The notes beneath the pieces were generated by a model, which made no database searches, had not been told where the DNA came from, and saw nothing but the letters and a program-made list of their open reading frames with translations. Position numbers and translations under genes: made by a program. 64,000 nt of DNA, from assembly GCA_023565505.1 (NCBI GenBank), contig JAIMBI010000011.1, positions 1 to 64,000 of the forward strand, read 5' to 3'. This document shows positions 35,596 through 45,047 of the stretch, one piece after another. Origin of the DNA: Actinomycetes bacterium (GTDB taxonomy: Bacteria > Bacillota > Sulfobacillia > Sulfobacillales > JAIMBI01). Position 1 is the stretch's first letter. The number at the start of each line of letters is the position of its first letter.

Positions 35596-36972
35596 ATGAC
35601 GGAACTCGGGTTGGCACGGCTGCAGTTCGGCGTGACGACCGTCTACCACTTCCTGTTCGTGCCGCTCACCATCGGTCTGTCCTTTCTCCTGGCCATCCTC
35701 GAGACGGTCTACGTCAAGACCCAGGATCCCGCCTACAAGAAACTGGTGGACTTCTTCGGACGGCTGTTCCTCATCAACTTCGCCGTCGGCGTGGTCACGG
35801 GCATCCTCCAGGAGTTCCAGTTCGGCATGAACTGGTCCAACTACTCGCGCTTCGTGGGCGACGTGTTCGGCGCCCCGCTGGCGGTCGAGGCGCTATTGGC
35901 GTTCTTCCTGGAATCGACCTTCCTCGGCGTGTGGATCTTCGGCTGGGATCGCCTCTCGCCCCGCGCCCACGCCTGGTCGATGTGGCTCGTGGCCATCGGC
36001 ACGAGCATCTCCGCGTTCTGGATCCTGGTCGCCAACTCCTTCATGCAGGAGCCGGTCGGGTACGCGCTCCGCTCGGGCCACGCCGAGATGGTGAACTTCT
36101 TCGCCCTCCTGGGCAACCCCCAGCTGTGGGTGGAGTTCCCCCACGTGTGGCTCGGCTCGCTCGCCACCGGGGCGTTCTTCATGACCGGCGTGAGCGCCTA
36201 CTACCTGGTCCGGGGCCGGCATCCGGAGCTGTTCGACAAGACGTTCCGCCTGGGAGCGGTGGCCGCGCTGGTGGCGAGCGTGCTGGTGTTCGTCGTCGGG
36301 CACGACCAGGCGCAGCACCTGGTGACGGCGCAGCCGATGAAGATCGCGGCGTCGGAGGCGCTCTGGCACACGAGCCCGGAGCGGGCCCCGTGGACGCTGG
36401 TGGCCAATATCGACACCGCCCACCAGCGGACCACCGACGCGGTCCAGATCCCGGATCTGCTGAGCATCCTCGCCTACAACCACACCACCGGCCGGGTCAC
36501 CGGCATCGACGAGCTCCAGGCCCAGTATGTCAAGCGCTACGGACCGGGAGACTACGTTCCGCCGGTCGTGCCGACGTTCTGGAGCTTCCGCCTGATGATC
36601 CTGGCGGGGACGCTCATGATCCTGGCGGCGGCCTGGGCCGTGTGGCTCATCGTGGAGGAGCGGCACCAGCGGCGCCCGCGCTTCCTCAAGGCCATGGTGT
36701 GGGCCATCGGGCTGCCCTACCTGGCCGAGATCATGGGCTGGATCATGACCGAGGTGGGTCGGCAGCCGTGGGTGGTCTTCGGCCTGGAGACGACGGCCAA
36801 CGGGGTGTCGCCCACGGTCTCGGCGACCGAGGTGTGGATCACCTTGGTGGGGTTCGGCCTCCTCTACGGTGCCATGGCTGTGGCCGACGTCTACCTGCTC
36901 CTGAAGTACATCCGGCTGGGGCCCGACGTCGGCGAGCCGGACGAGCCGCGGCTTGAGGCCGATCTGATCTAG
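35596..36972 (+). CDS. cydA: Cytochrome bd ubiquinol/menaquinol oxidase subunit I
   Basis: A 458-residue membrane subunit with a short Q-loop. His18 (TTVYHFLFVPLTIGLSF) is the heme b595/d-region ligand; MKIAASEALWHT corresponds to the quinol-binding Q-loop segment; TFWSFRLMIL provides the heme b558 Met region and EVGRQPWVVFG the conserved GRQPW. The enzyme reduces oxygen to water at the membrane. ATG 35596 follows GGGAGGTACACGCACC. It heads a cydABDC operon in Bacillus order; the Gram-positive short Q-loop fits. Confidence 0.95.
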   Translation: MTELGLARLQFGVTTVYHFLFVPLTIGLSFLLAILETVYVKTQDPAYKKLVDFFGRLFLINFAVGVVTGILQEFQFGMNWSNYSRFVGDVFGAPLAVEALLAFFLESTFLGVWIFGWDRLSPRAHAWSMWLVAIGTSISAFWILVANSFMQEPVGYALRSGHAEMVNFFALLGNPQLWVEFPHVWLGSLATGAFFMTGVSAYYLVRGRHPELFDKTFRLGAVAALVASVLVFVVGHDQAQHLVTAQPMKIAASEALWHTSPERAPWTLVANIDTAHQRTTDAVQIPDLLSILAYNHTTGRVTGIDELQAQYVKRYGPGDYVPPVVPTFWSFRLMILAGTLMILAAAWAVWLIVEERHQRRPRFLKAMVWAIGLPYLAEIMGWIMTEVGRQPWVVFGLETTANGVSPTVSATEVWITLVGFGLLYGAMAVADVYLLLKYIRLGPDVGEPDEPRLEADLI

Positions 36973-36984
36973 GAGGCGGGAACG

Positions 36985-37998
36985 GTGAGCCTCAACACCA
37001 TCTGGTTTGTCCTGGTGGCCGTGCTGTTCGTGGGGTACTTCTTCCTGGAGGGCTTCGACTACGGGGTGGGCATGCTCATGCCCTTCGTGGGCCGGACGGA
37101 CCGGGAGCGGCGGGCGGTGCTGGCCACCATCGGACCGGTGTGGGACGCCAACGAGGTCTGGCTCATCACTGCGGGCGGCGCCATCTTCGCGGCCTTCCCG
37201 AACTGGTACGCCACCCTCTTCAGCGGCTTCTACCTCGCGTTGGCCCTGCTGTTGGCCGCGCTCATCGTGCGCGGCGTGGCGTTCGAGTTCCGCAGCAAGG
37301 ACGCCCATCCCCGCTGGCGGAGCCTGTGGGACGCGCTGGTGGTCGTCGGAAGCGCCGTTCCCCCGGTCGTCTGGGGGATCGCCATGGGCAACCTCCTCCG
37401 CGGCATCCCCATCGACGCGCACATGAACTACGTCGGCAACTTCTGGGAGCTGTTGAACCCCTACGCGCTGGTCGGCGGACTGGCGGCCGTCCTCATCTTC
37501 GCCCTGCACGGCGCGCTGTACCTCACCCTCAAGACCACGGACACGCTCCAGGCGCGGGCCCGGCAGGCGGCCTTCCGGGTGGGCGGGACGGCCACGGCCC
37601 TGTTCTTCCTGTTCGTGGTGCTGTCGTACTTCTACACGTCGTTCCCGGCCCGTCTCGGGGTGGACCCGGGGGTGGTGCCCATCCTCGCCGGCCTGGCGAT
37701 GGTGAGCGTGCGCTTCTTGCTCCAGCGCAACCTCTACGGCTGGGCCTTCGCCATGAACGGCGCAGCCATCGTGCTCTCCGTGGGGACCGTCTTCACCACC
37801 ATCTACCCGGACCTGCTCATCTCGAGCCTCAACCCGCACTGGAGCCTCACCGTGTTCAACGCGGCCTCCAACGCGTACAGCCTGCGCGTCATGACCCTGG
37901 TGGCCGTCTCGGCCCTGCCCTTCGTGTTGGCCTACCAGGCGTGGACGTACTGGGTGTTCCGCCAGCGGGTGACGCTCAAGCAGACGTTCCACTACTGA
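36985..37998 (+). CDS. cydB: Cytochrome bd oxidase subunit II
   Basis: A 337-residue integral membrane protein with FFLEGFDYGVGMLMPFVGRTDRE near the start and GPVWDANEVWLITAGGAIFAAFP, both diagnostic of CydB/CbdB. It forms the heterodimer with CydA, stabilising heme binding. GTG 36985 is preceded by TAGGAGGCGGG, whose TAG is the CydA stop. It has the usual length and eight or so helices. Confidence 0.95.
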   Translation: MSLNTIWFVLVAVLFVGYFFLEGFDYGVGMLMPFVGRTDRERRAVLATIGPVWDANEVWLITAGGAIFAAFPNWYATLFSGFYLALALLLAALIVRGVAFEFRSKDAHPRWRSLWDALVVVGSAVPPVVWGIAMGNLLRGIPIDAHMNYVGNFWELLNPYALVGGLAAVLIFALHGALYLTLKTTDTLQARARQAAFRVGGTATALFFLFVVLSYFYTSFPARLGVDPGVVPILAGLAMVSVRFLLQRNLYGWAFAMNGAAIVLSVGTVFTTIYPDLLISSLNPHWSLTVFNAASNAYSLRVMTLVAVSALPFVLAYQAWTYWVFRQRVTLKQTFHY

Positions 37999-38056
37999 GC
38001 GGTCACCGCGCGCCGCGCGGCGGCCACCACCCGAGGCACCCAGGGAGGAGGCAGCC

Positions 38057-39790
38057 ATGAGGGAGGATGCCGTCTCCGGCACGGGCGGGGGGGCGTCGCG
38101 GGGCGGCCCCCTCGGGGCCGCGTGGGCCGCCGCGCGGCCCTTGCTCGCCCTGGTCCCCGGAGGACGCGGGCTCCTGGTCGCGGCCGTGGCGGCGAGCGTG
38201 GCGGCCGGCGGCCTGACCGTGGTCACGGCCGTGCTGCTCAGCCGCGCCGTGGCCGCCGTGTTTCTCGGCGGGGCCGGACCGGCGGCCGTCCTGCCGCTCC
38301 TCGCGGCCGGGGGGGCGGTCGCCCTGGGCCGGGCCGGCGCGGAGGCGGCGAGCCGCGCCCTGGCGGCGGAGCTGGCCTACCGCGCGAAGCGGGCGGTGCG
38401 GGCCCGGATCCTCGCGCGGCTGTTCGCCGTCGGCCCCGCCTGGCAGGAGATCCACGACACCGGCACGACGGTCCAGACCGTTCTGGATGGGGTCGACGCG
38501 CTGGGGACGCTGGTCTCGACCTACGTGCCCCAGCTGGCGGTGGCGGGAGCCGTGCCGGTCCTGGTGCTGGTGGCCGTGGGGCTCGAGTTCTGGCTCGCGG
38601 GGGTCATCCTGCTGGTCACCGGACCGCTCATCCCGGTGTTCATGGTGCTCATCGGGCGGGCGGCCGAGGCCCGTACCGCCCGGCAGTGGGAGACGCTCAC
38701 CCGCCTGGGCCGCCACTTCCTGGACGTGCTCGGCGGCCTGCCGACGCTCATCCTGGCGCATCAGGTCGACCGGCAACTCGACATCATCCGACGCGTGAGC
38801 GACGACTACCGCCGGGCGGTGATGGCCACGCTCCGGCTGGCGCTGTTGTCCGCCCTGGTGCTGGAACTGTTCGCGGCCGTGGCCACGGCCCTCGTCGCCG
38901 TGGCGGTGGGGCTGGCGCTGGTGGACGGCCGCGTGGCTTTCGCCCCGGCGCTGGCCGTGCTCATGCTGGCGCCCGAGTTCTACCTGCCCCAGCGGACGCT
39001 GGGATCCGCGTTCCACCAGGCGATGGAGGGCGTGACGGCGGCCACGGCGGTGCTGTCCCTCCTGGACACGCCGGTGGTCCGGCCGGCCGGCGGCCGTCGC
39101 GTGCCCACCCGCCCCGGCCCCTGGACGGTGGAGTGGTCCGGCGTGTCCCTTCGTTTCGCCGGACGCCCCCCGCTGCTGGAGGATTTCTCCGTGGCCGTCG
39201 GGGCTGGGGAGCACGTGGCCCTCGTGGGTCCGAGCGGCAGCGGCAAGACGACGCTGCTGCACCTGCTGCTGGGGTATCTCCGCCCCGAGCGGGGGACGGT
39301 GGCCGTCGGGGGCATCCCCCTCGAGACCCTGGATCTCGACTGGTGGCGCCGCCAGGTCGCCTATCTGCCGCAATGGCCCTACCTGGTCTTCGGGTCGGTG
39401 CGGGACAACCTGGTGGTGGCCCGGCCCGACGCCGACGACCGGCGGCTGTGGGCGGCGCTCGAGGCGGCGGATGCCGCCGCGTTCGTCGCGCGCCTGCCCG
39501 GGGGGCTGGACGCGCCCGTCGGGGACCGCGGGCTCATGCTGTCCGGCGGGCAGGCGCAGCGCCTGGCGCTCGCGCGGTTGTTCCTGCGGGACGCCCCGGT
39601 AGTGCTGCTAGACGAGCCGACGGACCATCTCGATCCCACCAGCCGGGAACGGGTGTGGACCGCGTTGGAGCATCACTGCCGCGACCGGACGCTCGTCGTC
39701 GTGACCCACCGGGCCGAGGAGGCGGCCCGGGTCGGACGCCGCGTCGGCCTCGGGGCAGCGGCCGCGCCGCCGGCGGTGATCTCGGGATGA
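38057..39790 (+). CDS. cydD: Cytochrome bd assembly ABC exporter, subunit CydD
   Basis: A 577-residue half-transporter: six-helix membrane domain in residues ~30-330, then an ATPase with Walker A GPSGSGKTTLL near residue 390, signature LSGGQAQRLALARLF and Walker B VVLLDEPTDHLDP. CydDC exports cysteine and glutathione needed for cytochrome bd maturation in E. coli; that function is inferred from order and homology. ATG 38057 has GGGAGGAGGC. The stop overlaps cydC by ATGA. Confidence 0.9.
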   Translation: MREDAVSGTGGGASRGGPLGAAWAAARPLLALVPGGRGLLVAAVAASVAAGGLTVVTAVLLSRAVAAVFLGGAGPAAVLPLLAAGGAVALGRAGAEAASRALAAELAYRAKRAVRARILARLFAVGPAWQEIHDTGTTVQTVLDGVDALGTLVSTYVPQLAVAGAVPVLVLVAVGLEFWLAGVILLVTGPLIPVFMVLIGRAAEARTARQWETLTRLGRHFLDVLGGLPTLILAHQVDRQLDIIRRVSDDYRRAVMATLRLALLSALVLELFAAVATALVAVAVGLALVDGRVAFAPALAVLMLAPEFYLPQRTLGSAFHQAMEGVTAATAVLSLLDTPVVRPAGGRRVPTRPGPWTVEWSGVSLRFAGRPPLLEDFSVAVGAGEHVALVGPSGSGKTTLLHLLLGYLRPERGTVAVGGIPLETLDLDWWRRQVAYLPQWPYLVFGSVRDNLVVARPDADDRRLWAALEAADAAAFVARLPGGLDAPVGDRGLMLSGGQAQRLALARLFLRDAPVVLLDEPTDHLDPTSRERVWTALEHHCRDRTLVVVTHRAEEAARVGRRVGLGAAAAPPAVISG

Positions 39791-41445
39791 GGGGCCTCGG
39801 GGATCTCCTGCGGCCCGCCGGACGGGCCGTCGCCTGGGCCAGCCTGGGCGGCACGGTGACGGTGTTGGCCGGCGTCGGCCTCATGGCCACCTCGGCCTAC
39901 CTCATCAGCCGGGCGGCGCTGCACCCGCCCACGCTGCTCCTGCTCCTGGCACCCATCGCCGGTGTGCGGTTCTTCTCGGCGCTCCGGGCCGTGGCGCGCT
40001 ACGGAGAGCGGGTGATGACCCACGACGCCACCTTCCGCGTCCTGGCGCGTCTGAAGGTGCGCATCTTCGCCCGGATGGCCCAGGCGCCCCCGCCCGTCCT
40101 TCTCGGCGCCGCCGGCGGTGACTGGCTCCGGCGGGTGTCGGCGGACGTGGACCGGCTCGAGCGCCTGTATGCGGACGGAATCGGACCCGTGGTGGTGCTG
40201 TTCGCGGTGGCCGGCGGCCTCGGCCTGTGGCTGGCGACGGCGGGGGGGCGTCTGGCCGGCCTGGCCGTGGCCCTGCTCCTGGCCACGGGCGGCCTCGTCC
40301 CGTTCGTCGCCTGGCGGCTCGGCGCCCGGAGCGGCGCCGCCCTGGTGGTCGCCGAGGCGGGATGGGCGGCGCGGCTCGTGGATACCGTGCGCGGCCTGGC
40401 GGACCTGCTCAGCGGAGCCGAGGCCGAGCGGGTCCGGGACGAGCTGGTCGCGGCGGGGGACGCGGTGACGGGGCAGCGGCGCCGGCTGGACCGGATCGGC
40501 GCGGTCACCGTGGGGTTGATGACCCTGGGGGCGCAGGCCGCCGGCTGGGTGATGCTGGGGGCGGCGGCGGCCGCGGTCCGGCAGGGGTGGCTGCGCGGCG
40601 TGGAGCTGGCGGCGGTGGTGCTGGCGGTGGTGGCGGCGTTCGAGAGCGTGCGGCCGCTGGCGACGGCGTTTCCGACCCTGGGCGAGAGCGCGGCGGCCGG
40701 GCGGCGCCTCTTGGCGGTGCCCGACACGCCGCGCCGGGGCGGGTCGGGGCGCCGTCCGGCGGGGGCCGACATCCGGGTGGAAGGTCTCGGCGTCCGGTAT
40801 GGGGCCGACCGTCCCTGGGTGTTGGAGGACGTCCACTTGGCCGTCCCCCAAGGGGCCCACGTGGCCGTCTTCGGGCCGTCGGGCGGCGGCAAGAGCACCC
40901 TGGTCGCGGTCCTGGCCGGCCTGGTGCCGTACCAGCGGGGCCAGGTCCGACTCGGAGGCGAGGAACTGTCCGCCCTCGACGAGGCGGCGCTCCGGGCGCA
41001 CCTCGCCGTCCTGCTCCAGCGCCCCTACGTGTTCGCCGCGTCGCTCCGCGACAATGTCCGCCTCGCGCGCCGGGAGGCCGACGACGCCGAGATCCTGGCG
41101 GCGCTGGAGGCCGTCGGGCTGGGCCCACTGGTGGCCGGGCTGCCCCAAGGCCTCGACACGCCCGTCGGCGAACTGGGCCGCCATCTGTCGGGGGGCGAGC
41201 GCCGCCGACTCGCGCTGGCCCGCGTGGTGCTCTCCCGGGCCCCCGTGTGGCTTTTGGACGAACCGTTCGCCGGTCTGGACGCCCCCACCGCGGAAGCGGT
41301 GGCAGGCCGGTTGGCGGCGTTGGCCGCCGGGCGCACGGTGCTCGTCGTGACCCACGATCCCGTGCCCGGTTGGCGCTTCGACCAGGTGTGGCGCGTGGAC
41401 GCGGGGCGGCTTACGGCCGTCGCCCGGCCGGGGCCGGCCGGTTGA
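39787..41445 (+). CDS. cydC: Cytochrome bd assembly ABC exporter, subunit CydC
   Basis: A 552-residue half-transporter. The membrane domain opens with LLRPAGRAVAWASLGGTVTVLAGVG; the ATPase has Walker A GPSGGGKSTLV near residue 365, LSGGERRRLALARVV and VWLLDEPFAGLD. It pairs with CydD. The ATG overlaps the CydD stop, so subunit synthesis is coupled. The extended upstream frame is a shadow of cydD and is excluded. Confidence 0.9.
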   Translation: MRGLGDLLRPAGRAVAWASLGGTVTVLAGVGLMATSAYLISRAALHPPTLLLLLAPIAGVRFFSALRAVARYGERVMTHDATFRVLARLKVRIFARMAQAPPPVLLGAAGGDWLRRVSADVDRLERLYADGIGPVVVLFAVAGGLGLWLATAGGRLAGLAVALLLATGGLVPFVAWRLGARSGAALVVAEAGWAARLVDTVRGLADLLSGAEAERVRDELVAAGDAVTGQRRRLDRIGAVTVGLMTLGAQAAGWVMLGAAAAAVRQGWLRGVELAAVVLAVVAAFESVRPLATAFPTLGESAAAGRRLLAVPDTPRRGGSGRRPAGADIRVEGLGVRYGADRPWVLEDVHLAVPQGAHVAVFGPSGGGKSTLVAVLAGLVPYQRGQVRLGGEELSALDEAALRAHLAVLLQRPYVFAASLRDNVRLARREADDAEILAALEAVGLGPLVAGLPQGLDTPVGELGRHLSGGERRRLALARVVLSRAPVWLLDEPFAGLDAPTAEAVAGRLAALAAGRTVLVVTHDPVPGWRFDQVWRVDAGRLTAVARPGPAG

Positions 41446-41467
41446 CGACGGAGGGCGGCGGTGTTAC

Positions 41468-41477
41468 GACAATTGTC
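41468..41477. promoter_or_regulatory. Candidate autoregulatory palindrome of the GntR gene
   Basis: GACAATTGTC is a perfect 10-bp palindrome 60 bases upstream of the regulator; a second GCGACAATCG half site lies at 41502-41511. FadR-subfamily regulators bind sites with a GT-AC core of this kind and often control their own genes. Confidence 0.4.
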
Positions 41478-41537
41478 AGTAATGTGGGGCCGCTGGGAAA
41501 CGCGACAATCGACCGGACGACGTGAAGGAGGTGCGCG

Positions 41538-42284
41538 GTGGCCCCCGCGTTTCGGCAGAACCGCGCCCAGGAGATTGCCGACGCCCTCATGGTCCGCGCG
41601 CAGCGGAGCGCGCCCGGGGCCTACCTCGGCGGGCTGGCGGAACTGGCCCGGGAGTACGACGTCAGTCTGACGACCATCCGCGAAGTCGTCCGCATCCTCC
41701 AAAGCCAGGGCTGCGTGACGGTGCGGCGGGGCAACCGGGGCGGGATCTTCGCCCGGGAGCCGGGCACCGTCCCCGTGGTGAACGGCATGCGCATCGTCCG
41801 GCAGGCGGACGCCGCCGACGACCGGGACCTGCTGGAGTTCCGCGAAGGGCTCGAAGCGCTGGCGGCCGAGATGGCGGCGGCCAAGCGCACCCCGGCCGAC
41901 GTCGCGGCGCTCCGGGACTCGGTGACCCGGTACCAGAGCCTCGTCCACGACTTCGAACGCGTCGGCGACCGGGAGCTGGCGGAGGAAAACCTCCGCTTCC
42001 ATCGGTTGGTCGCCCAGGCCGCGCACAACCCGTACCTCACGCGGGTGTTCTCCGGGGTCCAGGATCTGGTGGAGGAGATCACCCGGCGGCCCCGGTACAC
42101 CACGGCCGTGCTCATGGACGTGGCGCGGGCCCACGAGCGCATCGTCGACGCCATCGCCAACGGACAGCCGGAGGCGGCCAAGCGGCGGATGAAGGCCCAT
42201 CTGCGCGCGTTCAGCGAGTACTCCGCCCGCCAGGGCGCCGGCTCGGCGACGCGTCCCGTGGGCGTGGGGCCGTCCCTTCGGTGA
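41538..42284 (+). CDS. GntR-family transcriptional regulator, FadR subfamily
   Basis: A 248-residue regulator with an N-terminal winged helix (GGLAELAREYDVSLTTIREVVRILQSQGCVTVRRG, residues ~30-70) and a helical FCD effector domain containing LLEFREGLEALAAEMA, ENLRFHRLVAQAAHNPYL and ARAHERIVDAI, where the His residues bind a metal. FCD regulators usually sense carboxylic acids. GTG 41538 follows AAGGAGGTG. It may govern the convergent CoA-transferase or more distant genes rather than cyd. Confidence 0.87.
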   Translation: MAPAFRQNRAQEIADALMVRAQRSAPGAYLGGLAELAREYDVSLTTIREVVRILQSQGCVTVRRGNRGGIFAREPGTVPVVNGMRIVRQADAADDRDLLEFREGLEALAAEMAAAKRTPADVAALRDSVTRYQSLVHDFERVGDRELAEENLRFHRLVAQAAHNPYLTRVFSGVQDLVEEITRRPRYTTAVLMDVARAHERIVDAIANGQPEAAKRRMKAHLRAFSEYSARQGAGSATRPVGVGPSLR

Positions 42285-42296
42285 CCGCGCGGCGGC

Positions 42297-43493
42297 TCAA
42301 CCCGTCCGGATGACGCCCTCCGCCGCCAGCTGGGCCAACGCCGCGTCCGACAACCCCAGGCGCGCCCGGAGCACCGCGGCGGTGTCCCGGCCCACGACGG
42401 GGGCCGCCGCCGGGGGGACCGGATCGGCGGCCGAGAGGCGGACGGGATTGCCGAAAGCCATCACGTCCCCGAAGACGGGATGGGGGACATGGGCCAGCAT
42501 GCCGCGGGCGGCCACGTGGGGATCCGCGAGGACCTCGCCGAGAGAAGCGACCGGCGCCGCCGGGACGTGTTCCGCCGTCAGGATCCGTACCACCTCCTCC
42601 CGCGAACGCGGGCGGGTCCAGGCCTCCACCAGGGCGTCGACCTCCTCCATGCGCCGGGCCCGGTCCCCCATCGTGCGCCAGTCGGGATGGTCCGCCAGCT
42701 CCGGCCGCCCGATCACCCGGGCCACGGCCTGCCAGTGGCGGTCGGTCACGGCCAGCACGGCCACCCAGCCGTCGCGGCAGGCGTAGGTGTTGTACGGGGC
42801 GATGGCCAGGCCGCCGTGGCGGTTGCCGGTGCGTTCCGGCAGGGTGCCGCCGGAGGCGAGATACCCGCCCAGGTTGGAGGCCAGGGTGGGGATCACCGCG
42901 TCCTGCATCGCCACCTCGACGACCTGCCCGGTGCCGGTGCGCTCGCGCTGGAACAGCGCGAGCAGGATTCCGTAGGCCAGGTGGACGCCGGCCAGGAAGT
43001 CGACGAAGGCCACGCCGGCCTTCACCGGGGGCTGGTCGGGGAAGCCTGTGCTCGCCATGATGCCCGTGAGCGCCTGGACCGTGAGATCCATGGCCGGGTA
43101 GTGGGCGTGGGGACCGCTGGTGCCGAACCCCTTGCCCGTGGCCACGACGACGCGGGGGTTGACCTGACGGAGGACATCGACCCCGAGTCCCAGCCGGTCC
43201 ATCGTGCCCACCGCGAAGTTCTCCACCACGACGTCCGCCTGGCGCACGAGGTCGAGGAAGAGGGCGCGGCCCTGGGGATGCTTCAGATCCAGGGCCACGC
43301 TCTTCTTGTTGCCGTTGAGCAGGAGGAAGGGGTGGGGCGGCTCGCCGGGCGGCGTCTGCCGCCGGAGCGCCTCGCCCTCCGGCGGCTCGATCTTGATGAT
43401 CTCCGCCCCGGCGTAGGCCAGGAGGAGGCTCGCGTAGGGGGCGTTGTAGATCTGACCGAGGTCCAGGACGACGATGTCCTCGAGGGGACGCAT
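42297..43493 (-). CDS. Class III CoA-transferase (CaiB/BaiF family)
   Basis: A 398-residue family III enzyme: LEDIVVLDLGQIYNAPYAS, LAYAGAEIIKIEPPEGEALR, NGNKKSVALDLKHPQGR and ADVVVENFAVGTMDRLG, with the catalytic-Asp region around PAMDLTVQALTG. It would transfer CoA between carboxylic acids. It is a single-gene unit on the minus strand, converging with the GntR regulator only 12 bases away, with its own promoter about 130 bases upstream. Confidence 0.87.
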   Translation of the reverse strand: MRPLEDIVVLDLGQIYNAPYASLLLAYAGAEIIKIEPPEGEALRRQTPPGEPPHPFLLLNGNKKSVALDLKHPQGRALFLDLVRQADVVVENFAVGTMDRLGLGVDVLRQVNPRVVVATGKGFGTSGPHAHYPAMDLTVQALTGIMASTGFPDQPPVKAGVAFVDFLAGVHLAYGILLALFQRERTGTGQVVEVAMQDAVIPTLASNLGGYLASGGTLPERTGNRHGGLAIAPYNTYACRDGWVAVLAVTDRHWQAVARVIGRPELADHPDWRTMGDRARRMEEVDALVEAWTRPRSREEVVRILTAEHVPAAPVASLGEVLADPHVAARGMLAHVPHPVFGDVMAFGNPVRLSAADPVPPAAAPVVGRDTAAVLRARLGLSDAALAQLAAEGVIRTG

Positions 43494-43620
43494 GCCTCAT
43501 CCCTCCTGCGGCCGGCCCCGGGGCGGCGCGCCGGTCCGCGGGCCGGGACGGACCCCTCCGGACGAGGCCCCGAAACGCGCCCGTGCCGACTCGAACCGCC
43601 GGGCCCGTGCGTATAGGGAC

Positions 43621-43648
43621 ATGATAACCCGCGATCGGGGCGGATCAA
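43621..43648 (-). promoter_or_regulatory. Promoter of the minus-strand CoA-transferase
   Basis: On the minus strand TTGATC (43648-43643), a 16-base spacer and TATCAT (43626-43621) resemble a sigma-A promoter. Transcription would start near 43613, about 120 bases upstream of the gene. Confidence 0.5.
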
Positions 43649-43676
43649 CGCGGCGGAGTGGCGAACGCGGTCCCCG

Positions 43677-43694
43677 CCGGCGGATTTCCGCCGG
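43677..43694 (-). terminator. Compact hairpin downstream of the membrane protein gene
   Basis: CCGGCGGA and TCCGCCGG form an 8-bp stem with a two-base loop, 54 bases past the stop of the minus-strand membrane protein gene. No U-tract is seen. Confidence 0.35.
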
Positions 43695-43747
43695 GTGAAC
43701 CGGGCGGGGCCGGGGAGCGAGCCGGCCGGCGGGACGAGGACGCGCGG

Positions 43748-44692
43748 CTAGGCCGAGCGCGCGGCGGCGGAAAGACTCCGGGCCGTGCGGGCGGGTGCGC
43801 GGGCGACGGCGTGGAGGTAGCCGGGCCACATCAGGAGGGCCCACAGCGGCGCGGCGTTGGGGTCCGTCCCCATGCCGGTGAGGATCATCCCGAAGCCCTG
43901 GCCGAACACCCAGACTCCGGCGAGGAAGGCCCAGCCGAGCCAGAACGCCCACGGACGCGCCAGGGGCCCCAGGGTGAACAGGCCGACCGCGGTCATCACC
44001 GCGATGATAAGCGCATTCAGCAGCACCGGGGCATGCGCCGCCAGGGCGACCACCGGGGCGATGAGGCCGGCCAGCCAGGCCGGCTGCATGGAGGCGTTGC
44101 TCTGAAACACAGAGGACAGGGCGAGCCCCGTCCAGTACCCGCCCGTCGCCTGGGCCGCGGCGGCCAGCAACCACAGGGCGGCGGCGCCGTCGCGCACCCA
44201 GGTGTAGGGGGCCGACCAGCTCCACCGGGCGTCCGGGAGGAGCAGCACGAGGCCCAACCACACGTAGAGAACGACGGAACCCGGCGCGCCCGTGAGCATG
44301 GTGGCGGACCCGGTGAGAATGCCGCCGAGGCCTTCGCCGAACACCCACACCAACAGGCCCCACACGACGGAGACGACGAGACCGGCGCGCACTGCGCGGG
44401 GACGGCCGGACAGCAGCAGGAAGGCGATGACGAACTGGATGCCGGCGAAGCCCCAGTTCCACCAGCCGACGTGGGGACTCACCCAGCGGATGGACCAGGC
44501 GATGAGGTGCGCCAGCCAGGCCGGCTGACCCTGCAGCGTGGGCTGCATGATGGTGGAGATCATGTCCATGGTGAACATGCCCGGCTGCATCTGCAGGAAG
44601 CTGTCCAGCAGCCAGAGCCCGCCCAGCACCGGGACCAGGGTGCGCCGGATGCGGGCGACAACGGGGTCGACGGCGACGGCGCCGTTAGCCAT
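43748..44692 (-). CDS. Internally duplicated multi-pass membrane protein of unknown function
   Basis: A 314-residue hydrophobic protein with about eight membrane segments. Its two halves repeat one another: LLVWVFGEGLGGILTGSAT with QGQPAWLAHLIAW in the first, and GVWVFGQGFGMILTGMGTD with SMQPAWLAGLIAP in the second. The shared VFG-x-G-x-G-x-ILTG motif lies at a helix end and contains conserved Gly and Thr but few charges. I do not recognise the family. ATG 44692 follows GGAGGGAGGACAG on the minus strand. It is transcribed divergently from the cupin gene. Confidence 0.78.
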   Translation of the reverse strand: MANGAVAVDPVVARIRRTLVPVLGGLWLLDSFLQMQPGMFTMDMISTIMQPTLQGQPAWLAHLIAWSIRWVSPHVGWWNWGFAGIQFVIAFLLLSGRPRAVRAGLVVSVVWGLLVWVFGEGLGGILTGSATMLTGAPGSVVLYVWLGLVLLLPDARWSWSAPYTWVRDGAAALWLLAAAAQATGGYWTGLALSSVFQSNASMQPAWLAGLIAPVVALAAHAPVLLNALIIAVMTAVGLFTLGPLARPWAFWLGWAFLAGVWVFGQGFGMILTGMGTDPNAAPLWALLMWPGYLHAVARAPARTARSLSAAARSA

Positions 44693-45047
44693 GGGGACCT
44701 GTCCTCCCTCCAAGACAGTCCGACGCGGTCGTCCGCTCTTGCCGTCCATGCGGTGTGAGGGAAGCGCCGCACGGCCCACGGCACCGGCGGTGGGGGTCCA
44801 CCGCCATCCCCGCTCCGTCCCGAGGACGCCGACGACCGCGTCTGCCTTCACCTTACGGAGGCGCGGCCACCGCCGCATCGTCCATCCGGACCGCATCCCG
44901 TGGGCCGTTGGGGCCGTCCGGGGGGATCCGATGGGACTTGACGCGGGGGCGGAGGGCGGATCGCCTCTCGTCCGACCGGCCGTCGTGCCGTATCATGAGG
45001 CCGGGACGCGGCCCAAGGGCCGCGCCGGGATCGTGGGACGAGGAGGG
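44693..45047. other. Divergent region between membrane protein and cupin genes
   Basis: This 355-base gap contains a perfect inverted repeat at 44786-44805 (GGCGGTGG, 4-base centre, CCACCGCC) on the membrane-protein side and a TATCAT box with a downstream palindrome on the cupin side. No gene is evident. Confidence 0.45.
44991..45024 (+). promoter_or_regulatory. Possible promoter and operator of the cupin operon
   Basis: TATCAT (44991-44996) would place transcription near 45003. Immediately downstream CGCGGCCC (45007-45014) and GGGCCGCG (45017-45024) form an 8-bp inverted repeat with a two-base centre, at about +4 to +22, a typical repressor site. No good -35 is visible. Confidence 0.4.
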
